Source of the DNA: Novosphingopyxis baekryungensis DSM 16222
GTDB taxonomy: Bacteria > Pseudomonadota > Alphaproteobacteria > Sphingomonadales > Sphingomonadaceae
Reading direction: 5' to 3'
Assembly (NCBI RefSeq): GCF_000420305.1
Contig: NZ_ATUR01000004.1
Span: 248,001-312,000, forward strand
Length of the DNA stretch: 64,000 nucleotides
A program made the translations under genes and the position numbers. The notes beneath the pieces are model-generated. The model did no database searches. It was not told the DNA's origin and worked only from the letters and a program-made list of their open reading frames with translations. Shown here one piece after another: positions 34,992 to 44,966 of this stretch. Within the stretch, counting starts at the first letter, position 1. Each line of letters opens with the position of its first letter.

Positions 34992-35723
34992 TCAGGACGG
35001 CATGAACTGCACGTCCACCAAAATCCTGCCATCCGCCACGCTGATTCGGTTATAGCTTGGCGGATTCTCGCGCGTCCGCTCGGACAAAGTGCCGGCACCG
35101 ATCAGCCGGATGCTCCCGTCACCGGTGGGGCGATCGATATCGAACGGATCATGGACATGGCCGGTCAGCACGGCATGGGCGCCAGCCTTTTGCAGCGCCT
35201 GCAACGCCTCCAGCCCGCCGCGCGTGGAGCCGCTGGTGCGCGTATCGGCGTCCACCAGAGGATGATGCGCGGCGATGAGATTGATCGATCCGGCCGGCGC
35301 AGTCTCCAGTGCCGACAGCGTGCTGCGCAGAGCGCCGGACCGGACCGTGCCCTTGGACCAGTTGAACCGCCATTGCGCGCGCGCGGTGGTGTTCAGGGGA
35401 ATGATGGAAACGCCCGGCAGATCGATCTCCTTCTCCACCTTGTCGGCCACCCGCGTATAGCGGCGATAAGGCGTGAGGAACCGTTCGATCAGGTTGTAAT
35501 AGGGCATGTCATGATTGCCGACTTCCACGGTGACCGGCACGCCCAGCGATGCCATCCATTCGCCAGCAGCCGCAAATTCGCGATGCTTGGCGCGCATGGT
35601 GAGGTCTCCGGTGATAATCACCGCATCCGGCCTGGCCGACGCCACTTCCCCGGCAAACCAGTCGAGCGCTGCGCGGTCTTCCGCGCCAAAATGAATGTCG
35701 CTGCAATGAAAAAGATTGGTCAT
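34992..35723 (-). CDS. Metallophosphoesterase
   Basis: A calcineurin-like phosphoesterase of 243 residues. The metal-binding motifs are FHCSDIHFG, VIITGDLT, VEVGNHD and IAAHHPLV, followed by LTGHVHDPF. The ordering and spacing match the family, which includes phosphodiesterases acting on nucleotides or lipid headgroups. It is coupled by ATGA to the upstream lipid-kinase-like gene, and the two may act on related phosphate-linked substrates (inference). Confidence 0.93.
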   Translation of the reverse strand: MTNLFHCSDIHFGAEDRAALDWFAGEVASARPDAVIITGDLTMRAKHREFAAAGEWMASLGVPVTVEVGNHDMPYYNLIERFLTPYRRYTRVADKVEKEIDLPGVSIIPLNTTARAQWRFNWSKGTVRSGALRSTLSALETAPAGSINLIAAHHPLVDADTRTSGSTRGGLEALQALQKAGAHAVLTGHVHDPFDIDRPTGDGSIRLIGAGTLSERTRENPPSYNRISVADGRILVDVQFMPS

Positions 35724-36571
35724 GACACGTCGTTAGCGGGGCTTTCCTGCATGGTATAGACGAAGTCGACCGCGGACAGTCCGTGCCGGAAATGGCATAT
35801 GGCCGACCCGGCGGACTCCTCCCCGTCCACGAGCAGGCCGACCGGTTTTCCATCGTCGGCGGACAGCGACAGCGCGGCGCGCGCGCCCAGGGTCTCATGC
35901 GGACCTTCGCGGAAATCACCCTTCAGCCATGACAGTCCATGGGCAAACAGCTGACCGGCGCCCTCGGCTGTAAATCCAGTCACGCGAAGGGCATGTTCGG
36001 CAGGTTCGATAAACAAGGCGGGATAGGCCGCGCCGTCACCATCCAGGCGCACCTGCGCCCCGCCGAACGTCTTGGTCCAGGCATCGGCAATCGAGCCCGG
36101 CATGTCCGCCAGATTGAAATGGCGCATATCCTCGCGCACCTCGCCCCAGGCCGTGGTCGGCCCGGCGATCACGCCAACCAGCGCCGTCTCCCCCTCCCCG
36201 ATCACCACCGGAATCGGCGAAATGCGGGAATGCCCCTGGGCATAGCGGCGCGCAATCGTCTCGCTGTCGGCATCGCCATGCAGCGTGCGGGCCAGCAAAT
36301 TCATGGTGCCGCCGGGCAGCGCCAGAATGTGTCCGTTCCAGCCCTGCGCGCTGCGCAGTGCGCCATTCACGGTGCCATCGCCGCCAAACACGGCCAGCGC
36401 ATCCACGCCGGCCGCGGTCAGTTCCGCCGCCGTCGGCAGCGCCTCATGCGGGCATTCGATCATCCGCGCCATGTCATGGCCCTCCGCACTCAGCGCACCG
36501 CTGACCGACTGGCACAAGGTTTTGTCATAACTGCCGCTGTGGATATTGGCGGCCATCCAGATTTTGCTCAT
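35720..36571 (-). CDS. Diacylglycerol kinase family / DagK-like lipid kinase
   Basis: A 283-residue protein with the DAGK catalytic signature AVFGGDGTVNGALRSAQ, a catalytic domain start NIHSGSYD, PGGTMNLLARTLHG and a C-terminal beta domain (ALFIEPAEHALRV, LSLSADDGKPVGLLVDG). Such enzymes phosphorylate diacylglycerol or related lipids with ATP, at the inner membrane. It is read with the metallophosphoesterase through an ATGA overlap. The lipid substrate is not known. Confidence 0.9.
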   Translation of the reverse strand: MSKIWMAANIHSGSYDKTLCQSVSGALSAEGHDMARMIECPHEALPTAAELTAAGVDALAVFGGDGTVNGALRSAQGWNGHILALPGGTMNLLARTLHGDADSETIARRYAQGHSRISPIPVVIGEGETALVGVIAGPTTAWGEVREDMRHFNLADMPGSIADAWTKTFGGAQVRLDGDGAAYPALFIEPAEHALRVTGFTAEGAGQLFAHGLSWLKGDFREGPHETLGARAALSLSADDGKPVGLLVDGEESAGSAICHFRHGLSAVDFVYTMQESPANDVS

Positions 36572-36684
36572 GGGCGTCCAACGCGCGGAATCTGGTTTCG
36601 GTGCCGTAGCGAACCCGCATTGCCCGTTGATCCTTTGCGTCTCGATCCCTAGATGCTGTATGTAATTCCAGCACCGGAGCGACC

Positions 36685-37467
36685 ATGGCCACCTTCACAC
36701 TGCCCAAGAACAGCAAGATCAAGAAGAAGGGACAGGTGCATAAAGCCGAAGGTGCCGCGCGCACCAAGACGTTCAAAATCTATCGCTACGATCCCGATGC
36801 GGGCGAGAATCCGCGTTACGACACGTTCGAGGTGGATCTGGACAGCTGCGGGCCGATGGTGCTCGACGCGCTCATCAAGATGAAGGCCGAGCAGGACAGC
36901 ACGCTGACCTTCCGCCGCTCCTGCCGCGAGGGGATCTGCGGGTCCTGCGCGATGAACATGGACGGCAAGAACGGACTGGCCTGCACCACCGCGATCGAGG
37001 ATGTGAAGGGCGATATCCGCATCACGCCGCTGCCACATATGGATGTAATCAAGGACCTGGTGCCGGACTTCAAGCATTTCTACGCGCAATATGCGTCGAT
37101 CCAGCCCTGGTTGCAGACGGTCACGCCGGAGCCTTCCGGCAAGGAACGGCTGCAGTCGCCCGAAGAGCGCCACAAGCTCGATGGCCTGTATGAGTGCATT
37201 TTGTGCGCCTGCTGCTCGACGGCCTGCCCCAGCTACTGGTGGAACCAGGACAAGTTCCTCGGCCCTGCCATTCTTCTGCAGGCCTATCGCTGGCTGGCCG
37301 ACAGCCGCGACGAGATGACCGGCGAGCGGCTGGACGATCTGGAAGATCCCTATCGCCTGTATCGCTGCCACACGATCATGAACTGCGCCAATGTCTGCCC
37401 CAAGGGCCTCTCGCCCGCCAAGGCCATTGCCGAAACCAAGAAGATGATCGCAGAACGCGCTATCTGA
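36685..37467 (+). CDS. sdhB: Succinate dehydrogenase iron-sulfur subunit (SdhB)
   Basis: The 260-residue electron-transfer subunit of complex II. The [2Fe-2S] cysteines are in [18 protein letters not shown] and LACTT, the [4Fe-4S] and [3Fe-4S] cysteines are in [16 protein letters not shown] and [26 protein letters not shown]-like sequence ([15 protein letters not shown]) is typical. The other subunits (sdhC, sdhD, sdhA) are not directly upstream: a leftward gene begins 113 bp before. It has its own terminator at 37503-37541, so it is transcribed alone. Confidence 0.97.
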   Translation: MATFTLPKNSKIKKKGQVHKAEGAARTKTFKIYRYDPDAGENPRYDTFEVDLDSCGPMVLDALIKMKAEQDSTLTFRRSCREGICGSCAMNMDGKNGLACTTAIEDVKGDIRITPLPHMDVIKDLVPDFKHFYAQYASIQPWLQTVTPEPSGKERLQSPEERHKLDGLYECILCACCSTACPSYWWNQDKFLGPAILLQAYRWLADSRDEMTGERLDDLEDPYRLYRCHTIMNCANVCPKGLSPAKAIAETKKMIAERAI

Positions 37468-37502
37468 CCGCACTTGCTGGGCGATCTCGCCAATCAACAT
37501 AG

Positions 37503-37541
37503 CCCGGGGCTGGCGCCAACATCGTCACGCCCCGGGTTTTT
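37503..37541 (+). terminator. Terminator of sdhB
   Basis: CCCGGGGC (37503-37510) pairs with GCCCCGGG (37529-37536), loop of 18, followed by TTTTTCG. Good stem and T-run. Confidence 0.88.
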
Positions 37542-37577
37542 CGCGTATAACAGCCATACATATCACGGGACGCCGCC

Positions 37578-38066
37578 ATGCCGATGATCGAAGAACAACA
37601 TCCCTGGTTCGATCATGCGCCGGATCCGGCCAATCCGGGGTGGATGACGTGGAACGCCAAGGACAGCTCCCGCTATAACGGCTTTCTCGGCTCCATCGCG
37701 ATTCGCGAGGATGCCGCGCCCGGTTGCGGTTGGGTGCGCATGATGCCCGGCCATCAGCACAGCAATTTTGGCGAAAATGTCCATGGCGGCACGATCCTCG
37801 GTTTCATCGATGTCTGTCTGTTCGCGGGCAGCCGCGCCATCGGCATCGATCTGGGCGGCCGCGCGGTGACCGTTGAGCTGTCGACCCAGTTCGTCGGCGC
37901 GGCCATTGTCGGCCGGGCGCTGGACTGCAAGCTGGAGAGCGTGCGCGAAACGGGCAAGATGCTGTTTCTGCGCGGCCTGTTGATGCAGCGCCCCCGCGAC
38001 GACGCGGACTATGCCAATGTCGCAAGCTTCAATGGCATTCTGCGCAAGGGCCTGCCCCGCCCGTGA
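37578..38066 (+). CDS. PaaI-family acyl-CoA thioesterase
   Basis: A 162-residue hotdog-fold protein. The segment NVHGGTILGFIDVCLFAGSRAIG carries the HGG loop and the acidic Asp on the hotdog helix, and VELSTQFVGAAIVGRALDCK is the following strand pair. A longer N-terminus (HPWFDHAPDPANPGWMTWNAKD) distinguishes it from the shorter thioesterases at 3 kb. It overlaps the zapE start (GTGA), so the two are coupled. Substrate unknown. Confidence 0.87.
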   Translation: MPMIEEQHPWFDHAPDPANPGWMTWNAKDSSRYNGFLGSIAIREDAAPGCGWVRMMPGHQHSNFGENVHGGTILGFIDVCLFAGSRAIGIDLGGRAVTVELSTQFVGAAIVGRALDCKLESVRETGKMLFLRGLLMQRPRDDADYANVASFNGILRKGLPRP

Positions 38067-39181
38067 CCACCGCGATAACCGAACGCTATGACGCTCTGGT
38101 CTCCGCCGGAGAGCTGAAGGCCGATGCGGATCAGGCGCGCGCCGTGGCCGCGCTGCAGAGGATCCAGACCGAGCTTGAGGCACGTCCGGAAAGCCCCGGT
38201 TTCTTTCGCAAGCTGCTGGGCAAGGGCCGCGATCCGGTGCGGGGCCTTTACATGTGGGGCGGCGTGGGCCGGGGCAAATCCATGTTGATGGATCTGTTCT
38301 ACGAATCGGTCGATATCGACCACAAGCGCCGTGCCCATTTTCATGAATTCATGATCGACATTCACAGGCGCATTGCCGCCGAGCGCAAGAAGGAAGAAGG
38401 CGATCCGATCGCGCCCGTGGTCGAAGCGCTGGCATCCGACACGCGGCTGCTGTGTTTTGACGAGATGCACGTCACCAACACCGCCGATGCCGCGATCATG
38501 GGCCGGCTGTTCGGCGGGCTGATCGAGGCGGGTGTGACGGTGGTCACCACCTCCAACCGCGAACCGAAGGACCTGTTCAAGGACGGGCTGAACCGCACGC
38601 TGATCACCGGCTTCATCGCGCTGGTGGAAGAGCGGCTCGCCATCCTGCCGCTGGACGGGCCGACCGACTATCGGCGCGAACGGTTGGGCGATTCGCGGCT
38701 CTGGCACCATCCCAATGGCGACGCGGCGACCCAGGCGCTCAGCGATGCCTTTTTCCGCCTGACCGATTATCCGCCCAGCGATGCCGAGCATGTGCCGAGC
38801 GAAGATGTGGCGCTGGGCGGCGGGCGAGTGCTTCATGTACCAAAGGCGCTGAAGGGCGTGGCGGTCTTCTCGTTCAAGCGGCTGTGCGGTGAGCCGCGGG
38901 GGGCGGCGGACTATCTGGCCATTGCCCGGCGCTATCACACCGTCATCATTGTCGGCATTCCCGTGCTCAGCCCGGACAACCGCAACGAGGCGGCCCGGTT
39001 CGTCACGCTGATCGACGCGCTGTACGAATATCGCGTGAAGCTGCTGGCAAGCGCGGATGCGATGCCCGAGGCACTCTATCCGGCCGGAGACGGCGCGTTC
39101 GAGTTCGAGCGGACGGTCAGCCGTCTGTCGGAGATGCGTTCGGATGCCTATCTGGCGCTGGGCCACGGCTCCGAGGACTGA
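38063..39181 (+). CDS. zapE: Cell division protein ZapE / AFG1-family ATPase
   Basis: A 372-residue AAA-type ATPase that in E. coli stabilises or shrinks the FtsZ ring under stress, and in mitochondria handles oxidase subunits. Walker A is LYMWGGVGRGKSMLMDLF, Walker B is LLCFDEMHVTN, and the arginine-finger part reads TSNREPKDLFKDGLNR. It uses a GTG start fused to the thioesterase stop. Its 3' end overlaps the convergent acyltransferase gene by 65 bp (39117-39181). Confidence 0.95.
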   Translation: MTTAITERYDALVSAGELKADADQARAVAALQRIQTELEARPESPGFFRKLLGKGRDPVRGLYMWGGVGRGKSMLMDLFYESVDIDHKRRAHFHEFMIDIHRRIAAERKKEEGDPIAPVVEALASDTRLLCFDEMHVTNTADAAIMGRLFGGLIEAGVTVVTTSNREPKDLFKDGLNRTLITGFIALVEERLAILPLDGPTDYRRERLGDSRLWHHPNGDAATQALSDAFFRLTDYPPSDAEHVPSEDVALGGGRVLHVPKALKGVAVFSFKRLCGEPRGAADYLAIARRYHTVIIVGIPVLSPDNRNEAARFVTLIDALYEYRVKLLASADAMPEALYPAGDGAFEFERTVSRLSEMRSDAYLALGHGSED

Positions 39182-40301
39182 AGGGCAGCGCCCGGTCCAT
39201 CAGCCGCCGCAGCCAGGGTTCTGCCCAGTTGGCGATGGCCAGCGCCAGGACGGTCACCGCCAGCAGCGTGAGGAGCGCGGCGGAAATATAGGGCAGGCCT
39301 GACCGCAGAAGCCCGCCGATGAGCACCAGCCCCATCGTCTGGTGGAGCAGATAGAGCGGATAGGTCGCCAGGCCGAGCAGCAGCACCGGCCGGCGCGGCA
39401 ACAGCGCTTCAAGGGCCGATTGCATGCGCGGGGACAACGCCACGATCGTCACCGACAGCAGGAACAGCGCCGGCCCGGCCCAATCCAGCAGCTGCGTCTG
39501 AATGCCATAGCTGGTGTAGCGGCTGATCCGCTCGATCTCGGTCAGCCCGGCGGCCAAAAGCCCGGCCATCGCCGCCGCCGCCCACCAGCCGCGATGCCCG
39601 GCATGCCAGCGATGCAGCAAAATGCCGAGCGCGAAAAAACAGCCATGCTGCAGCAGGAGCAATTGCTCGCTGCGCAGATCCAGACGCTCGATGTTGCCGC
39701 CGGCGATCCAGAAGGCCGCGCTGGCTGTGCCGATCGCCATGGCGAGCCAGCCCGTCAGATCCCGCCCCTGCGCGGCCAGCAACAGCAGCGCGACCAGGGC
39801 ATAGAACACAGCCTCCACCGCCAGCGTCCAGTAGCTGCCATCGATATACGGGCCCCAGGGCCAGAGCAGCGCGGCCCGCCAATATTCGCCGAGATGCAGC
39901 GCGCGCGGATCGACCGGCCAGAGCAGCGCCAGGGTCAGCGTGGCGCATAGCAGCGCGGCAGGCCACAAGCGCAGCAACCGCCGACGCGCAAACGGCAGCG
40001 CCTGCGATCCGTGCGCCGATATCGCGATCACATAGCCGGAGATAACGAAGAATATCTCCACGCCGATCCAGCCATAGCCGGCCAGCGCCTTGCCCGTTTG
40101 CGGCAGCAGCGCCGGATCCAGAAACCGCGCCGCCAGCGGGTGCCCCGGGCTCGCATAGCCCGCGAAATAATGGAACAGAACCACGAGCATGGCCGCAGCA
40201 AAGCGCAGCAGATCGATGGCATAGAGCGCGCCGCGCGGCCGCAGCTGCGCGGTTGCGCCGGAAGGCAGGGGATCGGTCGAAGAAGGCGCGGCGGAATTCA
40301 T
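39117..40301 (-). CDS. Membrane acyltransferase, acyltransferase-3 (OafA/YrhL) family
   Basis: A 394-residue multi-pass membrane protein, from the ATG at 40301. It has the family's N-terminal YAIDLLRFAAAMLVVLFHYF with the catalytic-type histidine, GVEIFFVISGYVI, and SYWTLAVEAVFYALVALLLL, about ten hydrophobic helices in all. These enzymes O-acetylate surface polysaccharides, lipid carriers or peptidoglycan. It lies beside a GNAT-type and a polysaccharide-deacetylase gene, suggesting an envelope glycan role. Its 3' end runs 65 bp into zapE. Confidence 0.9.
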   Translation of the reverse strand: MNSAAPSSTDPLPSGATAQLRPRGALYAIDLLRFAAAMLVVLFHYFAGYASPGHPLAARFLDPALLPQTGKALAGYGWIGVEIFFVISGYVIAISAHGSQALPFARRRLLRLWPAALLCATLTLALLWPVDPRALHLGEYWRAALLWPWGPYIDGSYWTLAVEAVFYALVALLLLAAQGRDLTGWLAMAIGTASAAFWIAGGNIERLDLRSEQLLLLQHGCFFALGILLHRWHAGHRGWWAAAAMAGLLAAGLTEIERISRYTSYGIQTQLLDWAGPALFLLSVTIVALSPRMQSALEALLPRRPVLLLGLATYPLYLLHQTMGLVLIGGLLRSGLPYISAALLTLLAVTVLALAIANWAEPWLRRLMDRALPFSPRSRGPAPDRHPNASPTDG

Positions 40302-40377
40302 GGTGCATGCTAGCAAGCATTTGCCGGTGCGTATCCAGATGGTGGCGCACTTCGACAAAATTTAACCCGGCTGCCAT

Positions 40378-41322
40378 ATGACAAGGCTGTCCATGGCCAA
40401 CACAGCCTTTCCTCTCCAGCGGGTCGATCTCGGCCCCGTGATCGCAAGCCGCCGTCTGTGGCGGCAGCCGCGCTTGCTCTGCCAGGTCGAGCCCGATCTG
40501 TCGCAATTGATCGACGGTGTTGAGCCCGACATACCCACGCTTGGCACCGAGGGTGCCGGCTATCGCTTTCAATCGGTGTCGCAGGCTATGGCAGACCGCT
40601 TGCCGGACGAGCTGCCCGGCCTGTTACCCGGGGCGCGGCAGGATTTCCCGCGTTATTATGTCGATCTGCGGCCCGGCTTCGATGCCTATATGGCGCAATT
40701 CTCCGGCAAGACCCGCTCCACCTTGCGGCGCAAGGCCCGCAAACTGGCCGCCCATGATGGCGGCGCGCTCGATATCCGAAGCTTTCATCGCCCTGACGAG
40801 ATCGACACCTTCTTCCAGGCAGCCCTGCCGCTGAGCGCCCGGACCTATCAGGACCGGTTGCTGGACGCGGGCCTGCCGGATGATCCGCAATTTCGCCGCA
40901 AAGCGGAGGCGCTGGCCCGCGCCGATGCCGTACGGGCCTGGGTGATGTACGTGCACGGCGCGGCGGCGGCCTATTTATATTTGCCGGTGACGGGCCGCAC
41001 CTTGCGCTACGATTATCTTGGCTATGACCCCGCGCTTGCCAATCTGTCGGTCGGTACAGTGCTGCAGATGCATGCGCTGGAGCAAGTGATGGCGGAAAAG
41101 AAGTTCGACTGGTTTGATTTCACGAGCGGCGATGGCGCGCACAAGCGCCTGTTCGCTACCGGTCATGTCGATTGCAGCACCATCATCCTGTTGCGTCCCG
41201 GCCTCGCGAACCGGGCCGCCTTGCTCAGCGGACAGATCATCGACCGGGCGGCGCAGCATGGCGCCGGCTGGGCAAAAAGATGGGGGCTCGACGCGCGGCT
41301 GCGCAAGGCGCTACGACGCTGA
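40378..41322 (+). CDS. GNAT/FemAB-like acetyltransferase (CelD/BcsL family)
   Basis: A 314-residue protein with the two-lobed GNAT fold found in cellulose- and exopolysaccharide-associated proteins. The N-lobe has a DLRPGFDAYMAQFSGKTRSTLRRKARKL segment, the C-lobe has AWVMYVHGAAAAYLYLPV, LRYDYLGYDPALANLSVGTVLQMHALE and the tail DWFDFTSGDGAHKRLFA. It probably acylates an amino group on a glycan or lipid carrier, but the substrate is unknown. It is divergent from the acyltransferase and convergent with the deacetylase. An in-frame ATG at 40393 is a less likely start. Confidence 0.85.
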   Translation: MTRLSMANTAFPLQRVDLGPVIASRRLWRQPRLLCQVEPDLSQLIDGVEPDIPTLGTEGAGYRFQSVSQAMADRLPDELPGLLPGARQDFPRYYVDLRPGFDAYMAQFSGKTRSTLRRKARKLAAHDGGALDIRSFHRPDEIDTFFQAALPLSARTYQDRLLDAGLPDDPQFRRKAEALARADAVRAWVMYVHGAAAAYLYLPVTGRTLRYDYLGYDPALANLSVGTVLQMHALEQVMAEKKFDWFDFTSGDGAHKRLFATGHVDCSTIILLRPGLANRAALLSGQIIDRAAQHGAGWAKRWGLDARLRKALRR

Positions 41323-41329
41323 AGACCGC

Positions 41330-42352
41330 TTAATCCTCAGAAGACAGGGGCTTAGACAAGGACGTAGGCAGGGACGAGGGCAAGGACGGCCGGTCTTCGA
41401 TCAACAGGCGCGATCCCGCCTGTTCGGCCATGCGCATGGTGCGCCGCGTCAGGCTGGCCGGCAATGCCTTGGCGCCGCGGCGCAGATCGCGGCGTTCCAG
41501 CTCGCGAAAACCACCGGACGTCATGCCCGGCTCCTGCGCGATCGTGCGGCACAGCGCGCGAAACCGCCGCGCGAGCAACCAATTGCCACGCCGGGCCTTG
41601 CGCACGAACAGCTCGAAACTGTGATTCACGATATTGAAGAATTGCGCATCCGTCGCGACGGCATGGTGCAGCGCGGCCCGCATTTCGCGCGCCGACAATG
41701 CACATAGCTGAGCATGGCGCAGGCAGCCGGAGCGATCCTCGATCACGGAAATGGGGCATATCTGCGCGCCCCGGTGCGTGCGCACATGGCGCGTATCCGA
41801 AGGCAGGTCGATCTGGCAGTCGCCGCCCAGCTGCGCCGGGTTGAAACTGCTGTCCCATGTAAAACCGAGCGCCGCCAGCGCGCGCAGCGTATCGTCATTG
41901 GCCCCGTAATTGCCCGCACGAAAGGCGGTCGGCGGCGGTGCGCCCGCATCGGTCAGAAGGTCGCGCCCCACCGCCAGCAGCCTCTTCTGATCGTCCAGCG
42001 AAAAGTCGGCCATGTTGCGCCCGCTTCGATCGCCGACCGGGCTGTCCGTCACATGGTCCAGCCATTCGGTATGGATATGCAGCTGCACCTCGTGCCCCTG
42101 CGCGCGCAGGGGGCCGACGATATCGGCAATGATTTGCGGACCATAGACCAGCGCCGGCATCGGATCGACGAAGAACACCGTTTTCAGGCCCCAATGACGA
42201 AGTTGCTCCAGCTGATAGGGAACGCCCCAGCTCCGCCCACGCCGGCACCGGCCCTCGATCGAGCGGGCATAATTGTCCGCCGCGCTGACGCCCTGCTCAT
42301 GGAGCGCAGAGGACAACTCGGTATCCGTCGTCAAGAGAACCTGCATCGGCAT
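41330..42352 (-). CDS. Polysaccharide deacetylase-like (NodB homology) protein
   Basis: A 340-residue protein starting MPMQVLLTTDTELSS, where the early Asp (TTDTE) and the later HIHTEW histidines match the metal-binding motif of NodB-type deacetylases. VFFVDPMPALVYG and TAFRAGNYGANDDTLRALAALGF are family motifs. The C-terminal 100 residues are basic and unrelated to known domains. No signal peptide is seen, so it may act in the cytosol or be tethered to a membrane partner. An open frame continues beyond the start into mdh but is an antisense artefact. Confidence 0.85.
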   Translation of the reverse strand: MPMQVLLTTDTELSSALHEQGVSAADNYARSIEGRCRRGRSWGVPYQLEQLRHWGLKTVFFVDPMPALVYGPQIIADIVGPLRAQGHEVQLHIHTEWLDHVTDSPVGDRSGRNMADFSLDDQKRLLAVGRDLLTDAGAPPPTAFRAGNYGANDDTLRALAALGFTWDSSFNPAQLGGDCQIDLPSDTRHVRTHRGAQICPISVIEDRSGCLRHAQLCALSAREMRAALHHAVATDAQFFNIVNHSFELFVRKARRGNWLLARRFRALCRTIAQEPGMTSGGFRELERRDLRRGAKALPASLTRRTMRMAEQAGSRLLIEDRPSLPSSLPTSLSKPLSSED

Positions 42353-42466
42353 GGAACGCCTGTAGCCCAATCTTGTTAAGTCTGGGTAAGCGCCACAAAA
42401 CCTAGCTTTTTTGCAAATGTTTCGCATTATCGCAACGGCGTGCACATTCGCGATTTGGGCGGTTGA

Positions 42467-44008
<1,542 letters not shown>

Positions 44009-44009
<1 letters not shown>

Positions 44010-44896
44010 TGTCCATTCTCGTCGACAAGAACACCAAGGTCATCACTCAGGGCATGACCGGCTCGACCGGTACGTTCCATACCGAGCAGGCGCTGGCCTA
44101 TGGCACGCAGATGGTGGCGGGCGTAACGCCCGGCAAAGGCGGCACCGAACATATCGGCCTGCCGGTCTATGATACCGTGGCCGAAGCGCGCGACGCGACC
44201 GGCGCGGATGCCAGCGTGATCTATGTGCCGCCGAAGTTCGCCGCAGCATCGATCATGGAAGCGATCGAGGCGGAAATCCCGCTGATCGTTGCGATTACCG
44301 AAGGCATTCCGGTGCTCGACATGGTCAAGGTGAAGGGCAAGCTGGAAGGCTCCAAGTCGCGCCTGATCGGCCCCAACTGCCCCGGCGTCCTGACGCCCGG
44401 CGAGTGCAAGATCGGCATCATGCCCGGCTCCATCTTCAAAAAGGGCTCCGTTGGCGTGGTCTCGCGCTCAGGCACGCTCACCTATGAAGCGGTGCACCAG
44501 ACCACAGCGGTTGGCCTGGGCCAGACCACGGCGGTCGGCATTGGCGGCGATCCCGTGAACGGCACCAATTTCATCGACATGCTCGAGCTGTTCCTGGCCG
44601 ACGATGAGACGCAGAGCATCATCATGATTGGCGAAATCGGCGGCAGCGCAGAAGAAGAAGCTGCGCAGTTCCTGGCCGACGAAGCCAAGAAGGGCCGCAA
44701 GAAGCCCACCGTCGGTTTCATTGCGGGCAAGACCGCCCCTCCGGGACGCCGCATGGGCCATGCCGGTGCCATCGTTTCGGGCGGCCAGGGCGGCGCGGAC
44801 GACAAGATTGCGGCGATGGAAGCGGCGGGCATCACCGTATCCCCAAGCCCGAGCGAACTGGGCACCACGCTGGCGGATTTGCTGAAAAACGCGTGA
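44009..44896 (+). CDS. sucD: Succinate--CoA ligase subunit alpha (SucD)
   Basis: The 295-residue alpha subunit of succinyl-CoA synthetase. It has the CoA-binding start [39 protein letters not shown], the [22 protein letters not shown] loop, and the phosphorylated histidine in [17 protein letters not shown]. The ligase normally needs SucC, but sucC is not in its usual place here nor elsewhere in the window. Start shared with the preceding stop (TAATG). Confidence 0.97.
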
Positions 44897-44966
44897 CACC
44901 ATTTGCGGGGGCATCTGCAACGACAAGTCCGGGCGCGTTGAGCCCGGCACGAAAGAAAGAGTGACC

